A stretch of DNA of 50,688 nucleotides from Treponema sp. (lineage in GTDB: Bacteria > Spirochaetota > Spirochaetia > Treponematales > Breznakiellaceae), in assembly GCA_031286205.1 (NCBI GenBank), contig JAITUR010000019.1, positions 1 to 50,688 on the forward strand, given 5' to 3'. The notes under the pieces were generated by a model. That model did not search any database. It saw only the letters and a list, made by a program, of their open reading frames with translations, and was not told the origin of the DNA. The translations under genes and the position numbers were made by a program. Shown one piece after another: positions 19,601 to 28,759 of the stretch (position 1 is the stretch's first letter; every line of letters begins with the position of its first letter).

Positions 19601-22600
19601 CTTCCGCCGCTGCCAATATGCCAGGAACCGGAACTTGTATCCAGAACAGCACCTGCTTGCAGTGTAAGCGTACCGGCATTTGCCTGCCTAATATTAAAAC
19701 CGGTATTAACCGCGGCATAACTTCCTGTAGGAATAATTATATTTCCTATAGTTCCGGTAGATTGGCTTATTTGTAAAGGATTTGCTTCACTGCCGCCCCT
19801 AAGAGTTAGATTAAATGCGCCTGTAGTACCACCCGTCAGTATTACTGTTCCTCCGGCAGAAGGTACTGTGAATATAACATTGTTTGCAAGAGTTACCTGA
19901 GGTGTAAAACTGATATTCCCGGCAGAGATATTCGCCCCGACATTTACATTGCCGCTGGTTACAGAAAAATTGCCAAGCGATGTACCGGGTCCTACCGGCG
20001 ATATTATGAAAATACCCCCCGCATCTGCCAACAATGTAAGATTTCCTGCTCCGTTAATTGCCGAATTAAAAGTGATGTCTCCTGTGCCTGCGGAATTAAA
20101 CTCTACATTTCCGGTAATGTTTACAGATCCTGTTAAATCAATAGGGGCATTGTTCGTGTAAATATTTGTTGTCGAAGGAAAATTAATACTATTACCGTTT
20201 ATAGAAACATCGCTTAATCTGTTAGCGGCTGTTCCAATATTTCCGAAAATCCCGGTACTTCCTATGCCGGAAATTAATTCCAAGCTATTTGCTCCATTAC
20301 CGGTAGTAGTAATATTGCCTTCCAGTGTAATGCCTACAGCAGTTATTTTGTTGGCAGTAGCAATAATATGTATATTTTTATTTGTACCGTTAATTACAAA
20401 CTGACTATCTGTTAAATGAATCTCTGCATTATTTAATTGTATTCCGCCGGTTCCATTAGGATTAAGGGTAAGAGTTCCGCCTGAAATGTAAGTATCCCGG
20501 AATTCAATAAAACCGGTTCCACTGACAGTAAAGTTCGGGTTTTTAGGCAACAAGGGAAAAGCAGGAGTATCATTAACATCCATTATGTATATGTTAAAAC
20601 CTGGTCTGGCTTCTATTATCTCCGGTAAAGAGTATACATCATAATCGTCAGCCTGTATATATAAATAAGGGTCGGCTCCAAGCAAGCTGCCGGGATCTGC
20701 GCCATCTCTATAAACTATATGGGCATCTTTTGCATGAAAATGTATTCTTCTGCCGCCGCTTATACTGCCTGTAAGAGTATAGCTGTTTACAAATGCGCAG
20801 AATGCGCCGCCATTATTTTGATTTCCCTGAAGAGTAACACTACCGGTTATATTTAATACATTTGCATCAACATGAATAGCAGCTTCACCGCCGCCGACAA
20901 TGCTGCAAAATCCGTTATGCACAACTCGTATATTTCCGGCTAAAGTAACTGTACCAAAAATGGAAATTATTTTTAGGCGGCGGCTGGCGCTGTCAACGCC
21001 GTTAATATATACATTTCCCCCTGCTTGCAGGTACGGGTATTCTGCAATCTCAGTACCGGGCAGTGTTATCATTCCGTTGTATGTTTGTGCGTTTGTGGTA
21101 AATATAGTTGCGTTTATACTACTGAATCCGGATATGGTAACATTGTTTATGGATGCGCTGCCGCCTACTATTCCGTCAAATCTTGTGGTGGTGGCATTTA
21201 CAGTCAACGAGCGAGGCGCACCTTCTCCGCGGACAGTATTTGCAAATCTAACTGTAGTGTCTACACCGCCTACAAAGGTTACATTAGCAGCGAGCGTTAC
21301 AGCGCCTGTGTAGGTTTGCCCGCCGGTTGTGGTGATATTTGCGCTTATTCTACTGGCTCCGCCAACTGAAACACCGTTTATTGGGAATGCCGGGTTGCCG
21401 CCTATTGCTCCCTCAAATTGAGCATCTGCATTTATTATCCTTAATGTACGCGCAGTAGCACTGGTGCTGCTAACAGTATTTGCAAATCTAACTGTATCGC
21501 CGACACCGCCTGTAAAGTCTACATTTGCGCCCAGCGTTACTGCGCCTATGTAGGTTTGTATGCCGGTTGTGGTGATATTTGCATTTATTGTACTGACTCC
21601 GTTAACTGTAACATTGGCTATTGGGAATGACGGGTCGCCGCCTACTATTCCGTCAAATTGAGCACCTGCATCCAGTATTACTAATATACGCGCAACAGCA
21701 TTGTCGCTTCTAACAATATCTTCAAAATGAACTAAAGCGCCGGTATTACCCCTAAAGATTACATCAGTGCCCAATATCACAGGACCGCTGTAGGTTTGAT
21801 TACCAGTGGTGGTGATAGTTGCGTTGATGGCGTTTATGACAGTGGTTCCATCGATGCTAATATTACCTATATTAGTGCCTACTACGCCGTCAAATTGCGC
21901 ATTTGCATTAGTTACTGCTAACGAACGATCTGTACCGTCTCCGCTGACAGTGCTTCCAAATCTAACTACAGTGCTTGCACCGCCTATAAAGCTTACATCA
22001 GTACCCAATGTTACAGCGCCATTGTAGGTTTGATTACCGGTGGTGGTAATATCTGCGTTTATTCTACTGGCTCCGGCAACTGAAACACCGTTTATTGGGA
22101 GTAATGAATTGCCGCCTACTGCTCCATCAAATTGAGCATCTGCATTTATTATCCTTAATGTACGCGCAGCAGCATTGAGGCTGCTAACAGTATTTGCAAA
22201 ATGAATTAAAGCGCCGGTATTACCCGTAAAGTCTATATTTTCTCTTAATATCACAGGACCATTGTAGGTTTGATTACCGGTGGTGGTAATGTTCGCGTTT
22301 ATTGTGCTGGTTCCGCTGGCATATAAACCGGGTAATCCGGTATTGCCGGCTGTTTTGTCAAAATAAATATCTGGACTTGTTACTGATAATGCACGGTCGC
22401 CGTTTACAGTTCCTAAAAACCAAATTGTACCACCTCCTGCAAGAAATCGAGTATCGCCGGAGCTGCCGCCGCTTAATGTTACATCTTCACTGTAGGTTTG
22501 ATATCCGCCGGTGGTGATATTTGCGTTTATGTCAGCGGTTCCATCGATTTCAATATCGCCTATATTACCGCTTACTGTGCCATTAAATTGCGCATTTGCA

Positions 22601-25431
22601 CCAGTTACCGATAACGAACGATTTACTCCGCCAGCGCCGCTGACAGTGCTTCCAAATCTAACTGCAGTGCTTGCATTGCTTATAAACTGTACATTATTGC
22701 CCAGCGTTACAGCGCCGCCGTAGGTTTGCCCGCCTGTAGTTCTAATACTTGCACTATTTATAACGGCAGGACCAATAACGGTTAAACTTGTTAACCCTGT
22801 TACCCCCATATTGCCGACTCTTTCGTTAAAAATAACATTTGAACCTGTTATTGATAATACACGCTCACCATTTACAATTGAATCAAATTGAACTGTGCCC
22901 CCTGCTGTAAGGGTTCGAAGAGTACCACTTACACCGCCGCCCAATGTTACCTGACCCGCGTAGGTTTGCCCGCTAACAGTGGTAATATCTGCGTTTATGT
23001 AAGTGTCTCCAAAGGTGATGTTAACACTGCTTATGTTACCGCCTACTGCGCCATCAAATTGCACTCTTGCATCAGTTACTGTTAACGAACGATCCGTGCC
23101 GTCTCCGCTGACAGTGCTTACAAATTGAATTGAAGTGCCCGGGTCGCCGGTAAAATTTACATTATTGCCCAATATTACAGGACCATTGTAGGTTTGCCCG
23201 CCGCTGTCGGTGGTAATGTTTGCCTTTATTGCGCTGGTTCCGGTCACAAATAATGAAGGTATCACTCTCATTGCGGCAGTACTTTCTACCGTAAGATTTG
23301 TATAAGTATCTCCAAAGATCCAATAATTCCCGCCGGCAACAGTTCCGTAATAAGATATTGTTCCCGCGATTCCCGCCGGAGCCGTTCCGCCGACAGTTAC
23401 CTGATTATTTACGCCATGCAGTTGTATTGTGCCATTGTTTGTTATTGTTGTTGCCGCGGTAAGATTAAAGTTAACAAGATTTATTTCGGCGCCTGGGTTA
23501 ATTGTTAATGTATCGCAAGCAAGATTGGCTGTAAGCTGGGGAGAATATCCGGCGTTTGTAATAATTATTATTGCTGTATTATTACCTGCAAGCGGAGATA
23601 CGCCGCCCTGCCAGTTGGTGTCGGTTGCCCATATGCTATTGGTTGCTCCTGTCCATGTATAGGTAACACTGCCTGCCGAAAATACATTTGTATTGTTTCC
23701 GCCGTCAGCGGCATCAACACCAGCAGTCCAATTCAAAGGAGTATGAAAATTTAAGTCTTTTATAGTTGTTGTCGGACTAGCAGTGAAATTTAGAGCAGAA
23801 AGACCTACTATAAACCATTGCCCTGGGAGCGATGCTCCTTGCAAGGCAACTGCACCTGTGGCATTTAAAACTGCAAAACCGGTAAAATTCTGTATAGAAC
23901 CGGCTGCAAATTGAACTGTTCCGGTACAGATAAGCGTAACATTATCAGTAAAAGTATTACTTCCCGTTACTGTAGTATTGTTAAAAGTTAATGAGCCGGT
24001 ACCGCTGACTGTTCCTGCTAAACTTATATTATTAGCTGTCAATGTTGCCGCACCATTAACTGTAACCGTATTTGGAAGGGTTATAGTATAACCCACAGCT
24101 GATAATGTATATGTTCCTGTATTAAATGCTACAGCGCTGCCATAAGTTTGGCTGCCGGTTGTGGTAATGCCGCCGCTTATTGCACTGGTTCCGGTAACAG
24201 CCAGAGAGTTTGCTGTAAGCGAGCCGCCGATAATGTTTAGATTACCGCCTACTGTAACTGCTGTTGAAGAGACATTCCTTGCTCCGCCCAGTATTGTTAA
24301 ATTAGAAAAATCGCTGATACCCGCAAAAGTAGTACCGGCGCCTGTAAACACAACAGTTCCGCCCATTGTTGTGTGAGTTCCGCCTGATATTTGACCTGCA
24401 TTGCCGATCAAAGATAGGGTTCCGGTATTTGCTAAATCTACTGTCGAAAGATTATTTGCTCCAAGTGTAAGCTCTCCGGCATTTACAAGACTGTCCAATG
24501 TATTTGTAATATTTACATTTAACACAACATTGCCGCCGGTATTTATAATTACTTCATTACCGGCTCCACTCTGCCCGGGATAATCAGAAGCTGTAACACC
24601 GCCAACTTCCCAGTTGCCCGGTACATTCCAAGCTCCAGCCGCTCCTGTCCATATATAAGTACCGCTTGATACAACTACGGGATCCCCGTCAACAATTATT
24701 ACTGGTCCGGGTCCAGTGTAGGGAGGACTTTCAATACTTATACTACCACTGCCAGAATTAAGCGTACCCGAATCTTTTACACTTCCATTTATAATAGTTA
24801 TACTACCGGCAGTTGTAGCGCCTCCAAGTACTACATCAGTTTGAAATAGTAAGTCAATTGTTACATGTCTATGTCCTGCGTTTAAATTTACCGGAGGATT
24901 GGGCACTCCTTGAATTGTTAATTGATTTGGATCAGTGTGTGCTAACATAATTAAATTCGCGCCGTTCATGGTAATAGTCCCTGGAGCAAGGTTAAATCCT
25001 ACTGTACCGGCTCCATCAACAATTAGATGATTAATAAATACATCAACATGAGCATTAGACTCTAAAACACCATTTAATGTTGTTGTACCGGTAACATTTA
25101 CCGTACCATTATCAAGACGAAACTGATTACCGGCGCCATTATTATATGTTAAGTCAACAACTTCTAAAGTGTAGCCGCCAAGATTTAGATTTCCCAGCAC
25201 ACCAGGAGCAACAGTAAAACTCTGTACAGTAACATTGCCTGATAAAGTCATACCCCAGGCTGCGGCATTATTTATTATTACGCTGTCTGCCGGACCCGGA
25301 GTTCCATTTGGGGTCCAGTTACCTGGTGTGTGCCAATCCCCCCCTGCAATATTCCATGAATAAGTAGTCTGCCCCCAGACCCCCACGGCGAGAAAGATAA
25401 AAATAGCAGTAAAAACGCAGAATTTCTTCAT
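16657..25431 (-). CDS. Giant secreted repeat protein with FlgD-like C-terminal domain
   Basis: The protein has 2924 residues. A signal peptide (KKFCVFTAIFIFLAVGVWG, cleaved near residue 20) precedes a Gly/Thr/Asn/Ala-rich beta-strand region typical of adhesin- or autotransporter-like surface proteins. Three W-x-NW units (about 22-60, 262-300 and 590-630) resemble one another. Residues ~735-1480 hold ten tandem ~78-residue repeats centred on QTY. The last ~75 residues (VYTLEGALIKSIRR to IRKVMVIR) resemble a FlgD-type Ig-like domain with the WDGTNNAGR turn, as seen on cargo of some secretion systems. I infer an exported or surface protein; ligand and secretion route are unknown. Its stop overlaps era. 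No ribosome binding site precedes the ATG; the promoter predicts a leaderless mRNA. Confidence 0.85.
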   Translation of the reverse strand: MKKFCVFTAIFIFLAVGVWGQTTYSWNIAGGDWHTPGNWTPNGTPGPADSVIINNAAAWGMTLSGNVTVQSFTVAPGVLGNLNLGGYTLEVVDLTYNNGAGNQFRLDNGTVNVTGTTTLNGVLESNAHVDVFINHLIVDGAGTVGFNLAPGTITMNGANLIMLAHTDPNQLTIQGVPNPPVNLNAGHRHVTIDLLFQTDVVLGGATTAGSITIINGSVKDSGTLNSGSGSISIESPPYTGPGPVIIVDGDPVVVSSGTYIWTGAAGAWNVPGNWEVGGVTASDYPGQSGAGNEVIINTGGNVVLNVNITNTLDSLVNAGELTLGANNLSTVDLANTGTLSLIGNAGQISGGTHTTMGGTVVFTGAGTTFAGISDFSNLTILGGARNVSSTAVTVGGNLNIIGGSLTANSLAVTGTSAISGGITTTGSQTYGSAVAFNTGTYTLSAVGYTITLPNTVTVNGAATLTANNISLAGTVSGTGSLTFNNTTVTGSNTFTDNVTLICTGTVQFAAGSIQNFTGFAVLNATGAVALQGASLPGQWFIVGLSALNFTASPTTTIKDLNFHTPLNWTAGVDAADGGNNTNVFSAGSVTYTWTGATNSIWATDTNWQGGVSPLAGNNTAIIIITNAGYSPQLTANLACDTLTINPGAEINLVNFNLTAATTITNNGTIQLHGVNNQVTVGGTAPAGIAGTISYYGTVAGGNYWIFGDTYTNLTVESTAAMRVIPSLFVTGTSAIKANITTDSGGQTYNGPVILGNNVNFTGDPGTSIQFVSTVSGDGTDRSLTVTDARVQFDGAVGGNISSVNITFGDTYINADITTVSGQTYAGQVTLGGGVSGTLRTLTAGGTVQFDSIVNGERVLSITGSNVIFNERVGNMGVTGLTSLTVIGPAVINSASIRTTGGQTYGGAVTLGNNVQFISNASTAVRFGSTVSGAGGVNRSLSVTGANAQFNGTVSGNIGDIEIDGTADINANITTGGYQTYSEDVTLSGGSSGDTRFLAGGGTIWFLGTVNGDRALSVTSPDIYFDKTAGNTGLPGLYASGTSTINANITTTGNQTYNGPVILRENIDFTGNTGALIHFANTVSSLNAAARTLRIINADAQFDGAVGGNSLLPINGVSVAGASRINADITTTGNQTYNGAVTLGTDVSFIGGASTVVRFGSTVSGDGTDRSLAVTNANAQFDGVVGTNIGNISIDGTTVINAINATITTTGNQTYSGPVILGTDVIFRGNTGALVHFEDIVRSDNAVARILVILDAGAQFDGIVGGDPSFPIANVTVNGVSTINANITTTGIQTYIGAVTLGANVDFTGGVGDTVRFANTVSSTSATARTLRIINADAQFEGAIGGNPAFPINGVSVGGASRISANITTTGGQTYTGAVTLAANVTFVGGVDTTVRFANTVRGEGAPRSLTVNATTTRFDGIVGGSASINNVTISGFSSINATIFTTNAQTYNGMITLPGTEIAEYPYLQAGGNVYINGVDSASRRLKIISIFGTVTLAGNIRVVHNGFCSIVGGGEAAIHVDANVLNITGSVTLQGNQNNGGAFCAFVNSYTLTGSISGGRRIHFHAKDAHIVYRDGADPGSLLGADPYLYIQADDYDVYSLPEIIEARPGFNIYIMDVNDTPAFPLLPKNPNFTVSGTGFIEFRDTYISGGTLTLNPNGTGGIQLNNAEIHLTDSQFVINGTNKNIHIIATANKITAVGITLEGNITTTGNGANSLELISGIGSTGIFGNIGTAANRLSDVSINGNSINFPSTTNIYTNNAPIDLTGSVNITGNVEFNSAGTGDITFNSAINGAGNLTLLADAGGIFIISPVGPGTSLGNFSVTSGNVNVGANISAGNISFTPQVTLANNVIFTVPSAGGTVILTGGTTGAFNLTLRGGSEANPLQISQSTGTIGNIIIPTGSYAAVNTGFNIRQANAGTLTLQAGAVLDTSSGSWHIGSGGSLTNDFDGINGSLVLNAGSRLITNNLNLNSASFTVNNTGTAYITVKGNAAIGVGADINFSGDSGNLVFEMTGGTQNLTANQPFYRLHIKTGSTTNLQSNLHIYGEVVIEYPGFLNAGSNNITVYAGLTGAKTGVPSARIGRWEIIGAPENITNNASSIPMVAFTQNSGGFVEFKKHPSETGDVFFEIIGNTVWQEFKCEVPGAVVQFSVNPDHHVFLEKFTVKGSSSNNVTVTRLHTTFRFTASGGTRPPGSNFSSGSIDNSLPTVPASGDLKSASNAEKDKFWNFNLIGTGAGAIGIQYVTLFFSHAWYQRIPVADEWILEAIPYYQNSDNLGYFNYDWIRIRQIIYSFIEDSSGNGKADRIRVQASVSLNGDFSDFAVAVEGYEVDKTGGGNNNGFEVVSDKTSDNDDLASFYIYLKEGFDLYNGQPVKWRITKNESLYDNVSQALKVGAPEDGTFTTINTIPPRVSYALALPGHNEVYIQMSQPVAFYIEPLHRITGVNIELGSERVVGTASAPPFILEYHMENVIELFNDKIKPADDPRLYQGITSFIVKLNTLPGVSDLADLQLIGSEPSGWHFILSELRDMGVRALDWRDYEIDPEFYIFYPAPRYPVKWDYSAYIAYPGNGHITGLSGDTLTPNDAFVPPNRVLTPEMVQRLAQNLDVTPNQFATDAGRRRITDILVSLEPENTGSENYFVWPIYAKAADDSRLDGLPAGNDFWGHGTEDHGIIWNFDGTRMLDLIGVSGTPRTEFELQARVAGSLSGTPRMYWALGANVPANLRNPPVPAQSGIRSGGLWLPDITDALTNIVPEYYSALSLAGTGSPLTMYDIDTGANAIGGKFEFFFNFAPSDLVIARLDAPKGTIPFNWYQLVRPFQFGISEVVSQRGGVTILNNVINSDNKEITYLRYRLLRPGRVTIQVYTLEGALIKSIRRNEHRDAGEWTDGWDGTNNAGRSVARGMYYIRITGPDIDEIRKVMVIR
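21060..23240 (-). repeat. Ten-unit tandem repeat within the giant protein gene
   Basis: Copies of the QTY codons (plus-strand GTAGGTTTG or close variants) lie near 21080, 21308, 21547, 21789, 22024, 22264, 22494, 22721, 22961 and 23189, a spacing of about 228-242 bases. Each unit reads roughly: INANITTTG, QTYNGAVTLG, V-F-G, VRFANTVSG, RSL-VT-A, QFDG-VGGN. An eleventh, isolated QTY lies near 24145. Units beginning near 21308 and 22024 are much closer to each other than to their neighbours. Confidence 0.85.
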
Positions 25432-25437
25432 TATGTT

Positions 25438-25466
25438 TCTATAATAATATACTATATTAACGGCAA
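25438..25466 (-). promoter_or_regulatory. Promoter of the giant protein gene, leaderless geometry
   Basis: On the minus strand TTGCCG (25466-25461), 17 bases, TATAGA (25443-25438), then 6 bases to the ATG at 25431. The predicted start point is the A of the ATG, and no ribosome binding site is present. Other overlapping AT-rich -10 candidates exist and would give a leader of 3-6 bases. Confidence 0.5.
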
Positions 25467-25502
25467 ATATTCACCCTTTCTTCAGACAGATTTTATGTTT
25501 TC

Positions 25503-25531
25503 TTGAATTTAACCGCTAATCGGACTATAAT
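25503..25531 (+). promoter_or_regulatory. Promoter of the MBL hydrolase gene, leaderless geometry
   Basis: TTGAAT (25503-25508), a 17-base spacer and a perfect TATAAT (25526-25531) are followed by exactly 6 bases and the ATG at 25538. The expected start point coincides with the start codon. There is no purine-rich ribosome binding site between. Confidence 0.7.
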
Positions 25532-25537
25532 TAACCT

Positions 25538-26443
25538 ATGCTTTCAGTAAAATTTTGGGGAGTACGAGGGTCTATCCCATGCCCGGGCCCCGATACGGTA
25601 ATTTATGGCGGAAACACATCTTGTTTGGAAATAAGGGCGGACGAAAGACTGCTTATTATAGACCTTGGTACAGGCGTGCGTCCTTTGGGCGAATGGCTAA
25701 TAAAAAACGATTTAAAAAAATACGGAAAAATAAAAGCGGAAATTTTTGTAACCCATACACATTGGGATCATATACTTGGGTTTCCCATGTTTACCCCGGT
25801 TTATATTCCGGGTACAGAGTTGTGTATAACGGGTCCCGTTACTTTCGAGAACGATACCCTAAAAGATATTATAGAAACTCAGCTTTCTTACCGTTACTGG
25901 CCGGTACGCGCAGGGGAGCTTGCCGCAAGCATAGAATATAAACAGATAAAAGAAACAACAATGGATCTTGGCGGCGGCTTAAGTATTTCCACTAAATATT
26001 TGAATCATCCTGTTTTATGTCTTGGGTATCGTTTTGATTATAAAGGCAAATCTATAGCTATTGTAATAGACCACGAACCTTTCCATAATCTTTTTACAAC
26101 AAATCCGGATCATGCAAATTTTGATGCAGAAACCGCAAGAGAAGGAGAAATTGCCGCTGCCGAAGAAAACCAAAAAATTATTAATTTTTGTAAAAATGCA
26201 GACATTGTTATACACGATGCTCAATATACGGAAGAAGAATATTCCGGAAAACAGGGATGGGGTCATACCAGTTATGAAGATGCAGTAAGATTATCGGAAA
26301 GCGCAAGCGTAAAAAAAATTGCATTTTATCATCACGAACCTTCGCGTACGGACAGCCAATTGTTTGAGCTGGAAGAAAAATATAAAAAAGACGCTTCGGC
26401 AGAAGTAATGATGGCTAAAGAAGGGGTAGTGTTAGAGGCGTAA
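25538..26443 (+). CDS. MBL-fold metallo-hydrolase
   Basis: A 301-residue metallo-beta-lactamase-fold enzyme. The metal motif HTHWDH is at 73-78, with further His and Asp ligands in VIDHEP and VIHDAQYTEEE, and a late HHEPSRTD. The N-terminal FWGVRGSIPCPG is the signature of a subgroup related to phosphodiesterases and RNase Z-like hydrolases. The true substrate is not clear. Its 3' end overlaps the convergent Ldh-family gene by 29 bases. A leaderless transcript is predicted. Confidence 0.85.
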   Translation: MLSVKFWGVRGSIPCPGPDTVIYGGNTSCLEIRADERLLIIDLGTGVRPLGEWLIKNDLKKYGKIKAEIFVTHTHWDHILGFPMFTPVYIPGTELCITGPVTFENDTLKDIIETQLSYRYWPVRAGELAASIEYKQIKETTMDLGGGLSISTKYLNHPVLCLGYRFDYKGKSIAIVIDHEPFHNLFTTNPDHANFDAETAREGEIAAAEENQKIINFCKNADIVIHDAQYTEEEYSGKQGWGHTSYEDAVRLSESASVKKIAFYHHEPSRTDSQLFELEEKYKKDASAEVMMAKEGVVLEA

Positions 26444-27494
26444 CATTCAGCTCCCCGGCAATTTTTTGCATTTCTTCTAGGGTTTTTTCGCTGACAGGTA
26501 TTGTTGTATTTTCCCGCCGGGATTTTAATTCCGATTCCATTTCTCCGTGAGTATAAATTCGATTATGTCCCTCGGCTTTTTTACTGTCTCTTAATTCTTG
26601 CAAAAATTTTGACATATTGTTTTTTATGGAAGTTTTTTCGCCAAAGATACCGTAATCGATCGCCATAAAATAATGACAAATACCTGTATGGGCAGGCTGC
26701 CTGTTTACAAAGTTGGATGTAAGCCCTCCGCTTGCAACCGCAGAAAAAAGATCGACAATAACGCTAAGTCCATAACCTTTGTGTCCGCCATGCAATGTGC
26801 CAATTCCTCCAAGGGGAGCAATACCGCCGCCTGCTTTGTTAATAATATTGTCTATTACCATAGCGGCATCCGAGCAGGGTTTGCCGTTTGCGTCAAGCGC
26901 CCATAAATCCGGCAAGGGCTGCCCGTTTTTTCTGTAAACTTCCAATTTTCCGCGGGGAACAACAGTTGTGGATGCATCGTATGAAAAAACAAAAGGTTCT
27001 GCCGGCATGGCAAGAGCAAGCGCATTTGTTCCCGTCATTGCCTGCGATCCGAATGTTGGAACACAGATTGCTTCGGTATTGGTCATGCTTATACCGATTA
27101 AATCTTCGGCGGCTGCCAGTTCGGTATAATAAGCCGCAATGCCATAATGGTTAGAGTTTCTTACCGTTACCATGCCGCAGCCGCTGGTTTGCGCTTTTTT
27201 TACGGCAAGCTTCATTGCTTCTACGCCGACAAGCTGCCCCATAGCTTTATTTGCTTCCATTGTGGCGGAGATTGCAGTTTCGTGGACAATTCCTGTTTTT
27301 GCTTTTACGGCAACTTGCCCTGAGGTAATTTCGTCGTGGTAACGAACAAGCCGGTGTATCCCATGAGACTCTATGCCATAAAGATCGGCAAGCAAAAGAA
27401 CATCGGTAATTATTTTACTTTCGTCTTCAGAAAATCCGTATGCAAAAAATAATTTTTCGCAAAATTCCCTGACTATCTTTGTATTAATATCCAT
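26415..27494 (-). CDS. Ldh-family (malate/L-lactate/ureidoglycolate-type) dehydrogenase
   Basis: A 359-residue NAD(P)-dependent oxidoreductase of the LDH2/MDHG2 family. Characteristic parts are ADLYGIESHGIHRLVRY (active-site His), VRNSNHYGIAAYYT and GTNALALAMPA for cofactor binding, and GGHKGYGLSVIVDLFSA. Members oxidise 2-hydroxyacids such as malate, sulfolactate or ureidoglycolate; the substrate here cannot be told. It overlaps the MBL gene tail-to-tail by 29 bases. It lies 42 bases after metK and may be read from the same transcript. Confidence 0.88.
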   Translation of the reverse strand: MDINTKIVREFCEKLFFAYGFSEDESKIITDVLLLADLYGIESHGIHRLVRYHDEITSGQVAVKAKTGIVHETAISATMEANKAMGQLVGVEAMKLAVKKAQTSGCGMVTVRNSNHYGIAAYYTELAAAEDLIGISMTNTEAICVPTFGSQAMTGTNALALAMPAEPFVFSYDASTTVVPRGKLEVYRKNGQPLPDLWALDANGKPCSDAAMVIDNIINKAGGGIAPLGGIGTLHGGHKGYGLSVIVDLFSAVASGGLTSNFVNRQPAHTGICHYFMAIDYGIFGEKTSIKNNMSKFLQELRDSKKAEGHNRIYTHGEMESELKSRRENTTIPVSEKTLEEMQKIAGELNVTPLTLPLL

Positions 27495-27536
27495 AATAAC
27501 CTGCGCCCCCTCGCTTAAAATGCTTGCAGCCTATTT

Positions 27537-28718
27537 TTAACCCACTTCTTTTTTTAGCGCATCAATCTTATTTGTTTTTTCCCAGGAGAACTCGTCTCTT
27601 CCAAAGTGCCCGTAAGAAGCTGTCTTTTGATAAATTGGTTTACGAAGATCCAGGGTTTTAATAATGCCGGCAGGCGATAAATCAAAAACCTTTACTACAG
27701 CTTTTTCGATTCGTTCTTCCGGTATCTTTGCAGTACCGAATGTGTCAACCATAACGGAGACAGGGAACGGTACTCCTATTGCATAAGCAAGCTGAATTTC
27801 GCAGCGGTCTGCAAGTTTTGCGGCGACAATATTTTTTGCAACATAACGCGCGGCATAAGCGGCAGAACGGTCAACCTTGGTTGGGTCTTTGCCGGAGAAC
27901 GCGCCTCCGCCGTGCCGTCCCATACCGCCGTAAGTATCAACGATAATTTTTCGGCCTGTAAGACCTGTGTCGCCGAATGGTCCGCCAACTACAAATCGAC
28001 CTGTAGGATTTATGTAGTATTTGGTTTTTTTATCCAACATACCTGTCGGCTCCAATACCGGTTTAATAATTTTTTCTATTATTGTTGATTCTATTTCCTT
28101 GTAAGAAACATCGGGATCGTGCTGATGAGAAACAACAATGGCATCTATGCGGACAGGTTTAAAACCGTCGTATTCAATAGTAACCTGGCTTTTCGAATCC
28201 GGACGCAGCCATTTGATCGTTTTGTTTTTTCGCAGTTTAGACGCGTTCATTAATATCTTATGCGCAAGCATAATAGGCATGGGCATAAGTTCTTTTGTTT
28301 CGTTGCATGCATAACCAAACATCATGCCCTGATCCCCTGCTCCCTGCTGACCCTTAAACTTTTTTAGACCCATGCCGGAAACTCCCTGCGAAATATCCGG
28401 GGACTGGCTGTGAATCATGTTAAGAACCGCCATCGAGTTACAGTCAAGACCGTAATCTGATTTTGTATATCCAACTTCTTTTGCCACATCCCTTACTATT
28501 TTTTGAATATCCACATATGTTTCGGTGGTAATTTCACCGCCAGCCAATACCAATGATGTTGACGAAAAAGTTTCGCATGCAACCCTGCTCTGAGGATCAT
28601 CTTTAATAAGAGCATCAAGAATTGCATCGGAAATTTGATCGCAAAGTTTGTCCGGGTGGCCTTCTCCGACTGACTCCGAAGTAAAAAGATATTTGCCCCG
28701 AGTATTGTTCGATTTCAT
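27537..28718 (-). CDS. metK: S-adenosylmethionine synthetase
   Basis: The protein has 393 residues. [33 protein letters not shown] and [19 protein letters not shown] are the family signatures; all catalytic segments are intact. It makes SAM from ATP and methionine. A good AAGGAG site precedes the ATG. Only 41 bases separate it from the PII-like gene, so there is no room for a SAM riboswitch, and it is likely co-transcribed with the upstream DUF1538 and PII-like genes. Confidence 0.97.
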   Translation of the reverse strand: MKSNNTRGKYLFTSESVGEGHPDKLCDQISDAILDALIKDDPQSRVACETFSSTSLVLAGGEITTETYVDIQKIVRDVAKEVGYTKSDYGLDCNSMAVLNMIHSQSPDISQGVSGMGLKKFKGQQGAGDQGMMFGYACNETKELMPMPIMLAHKILMNASKLRKNKTIKWLRPDSKSQVTIEYDGFKPVRIDAIVVSHQHDPDVSYKEIESTIIEKIIKPVLEPTGMLDKKTKYYINPTGRFVVGGPFGDTGLTGRKIIVDTYGGMGRHGGGAFSGKDPTKVDRSAAYAARYVAKNIVAAKLADRCEIQLAYAIGVPFPVSVMVDTFGTAKIPEERIEKAVVKVFDLSPAGIIKTLDLRKPIYQKTASYGHFGRDEFSWEKTNKIDALKKEVG

Positions 28719-28759
28719 AAAATTCTCCTTAAATATTAGATTTATTTATATAGCAACCG

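Noticed and set aside
21060-23240. CRISPR array
   Set aside because: The repeats are 228-242 bases, in frame, diverged, and encode a continuous protein region.
22302-24583. Plus-strand frames of 60-137 codons inside the giant gene
   Set aside because: Antisense shadows of the repetitive Thr/Gly/Val-rich coding sequence without start signals.
28719-28759. SAM riboswitch before metK
   Set aside because: Only 41 bases separate the genes and they hold just a ribosome site.
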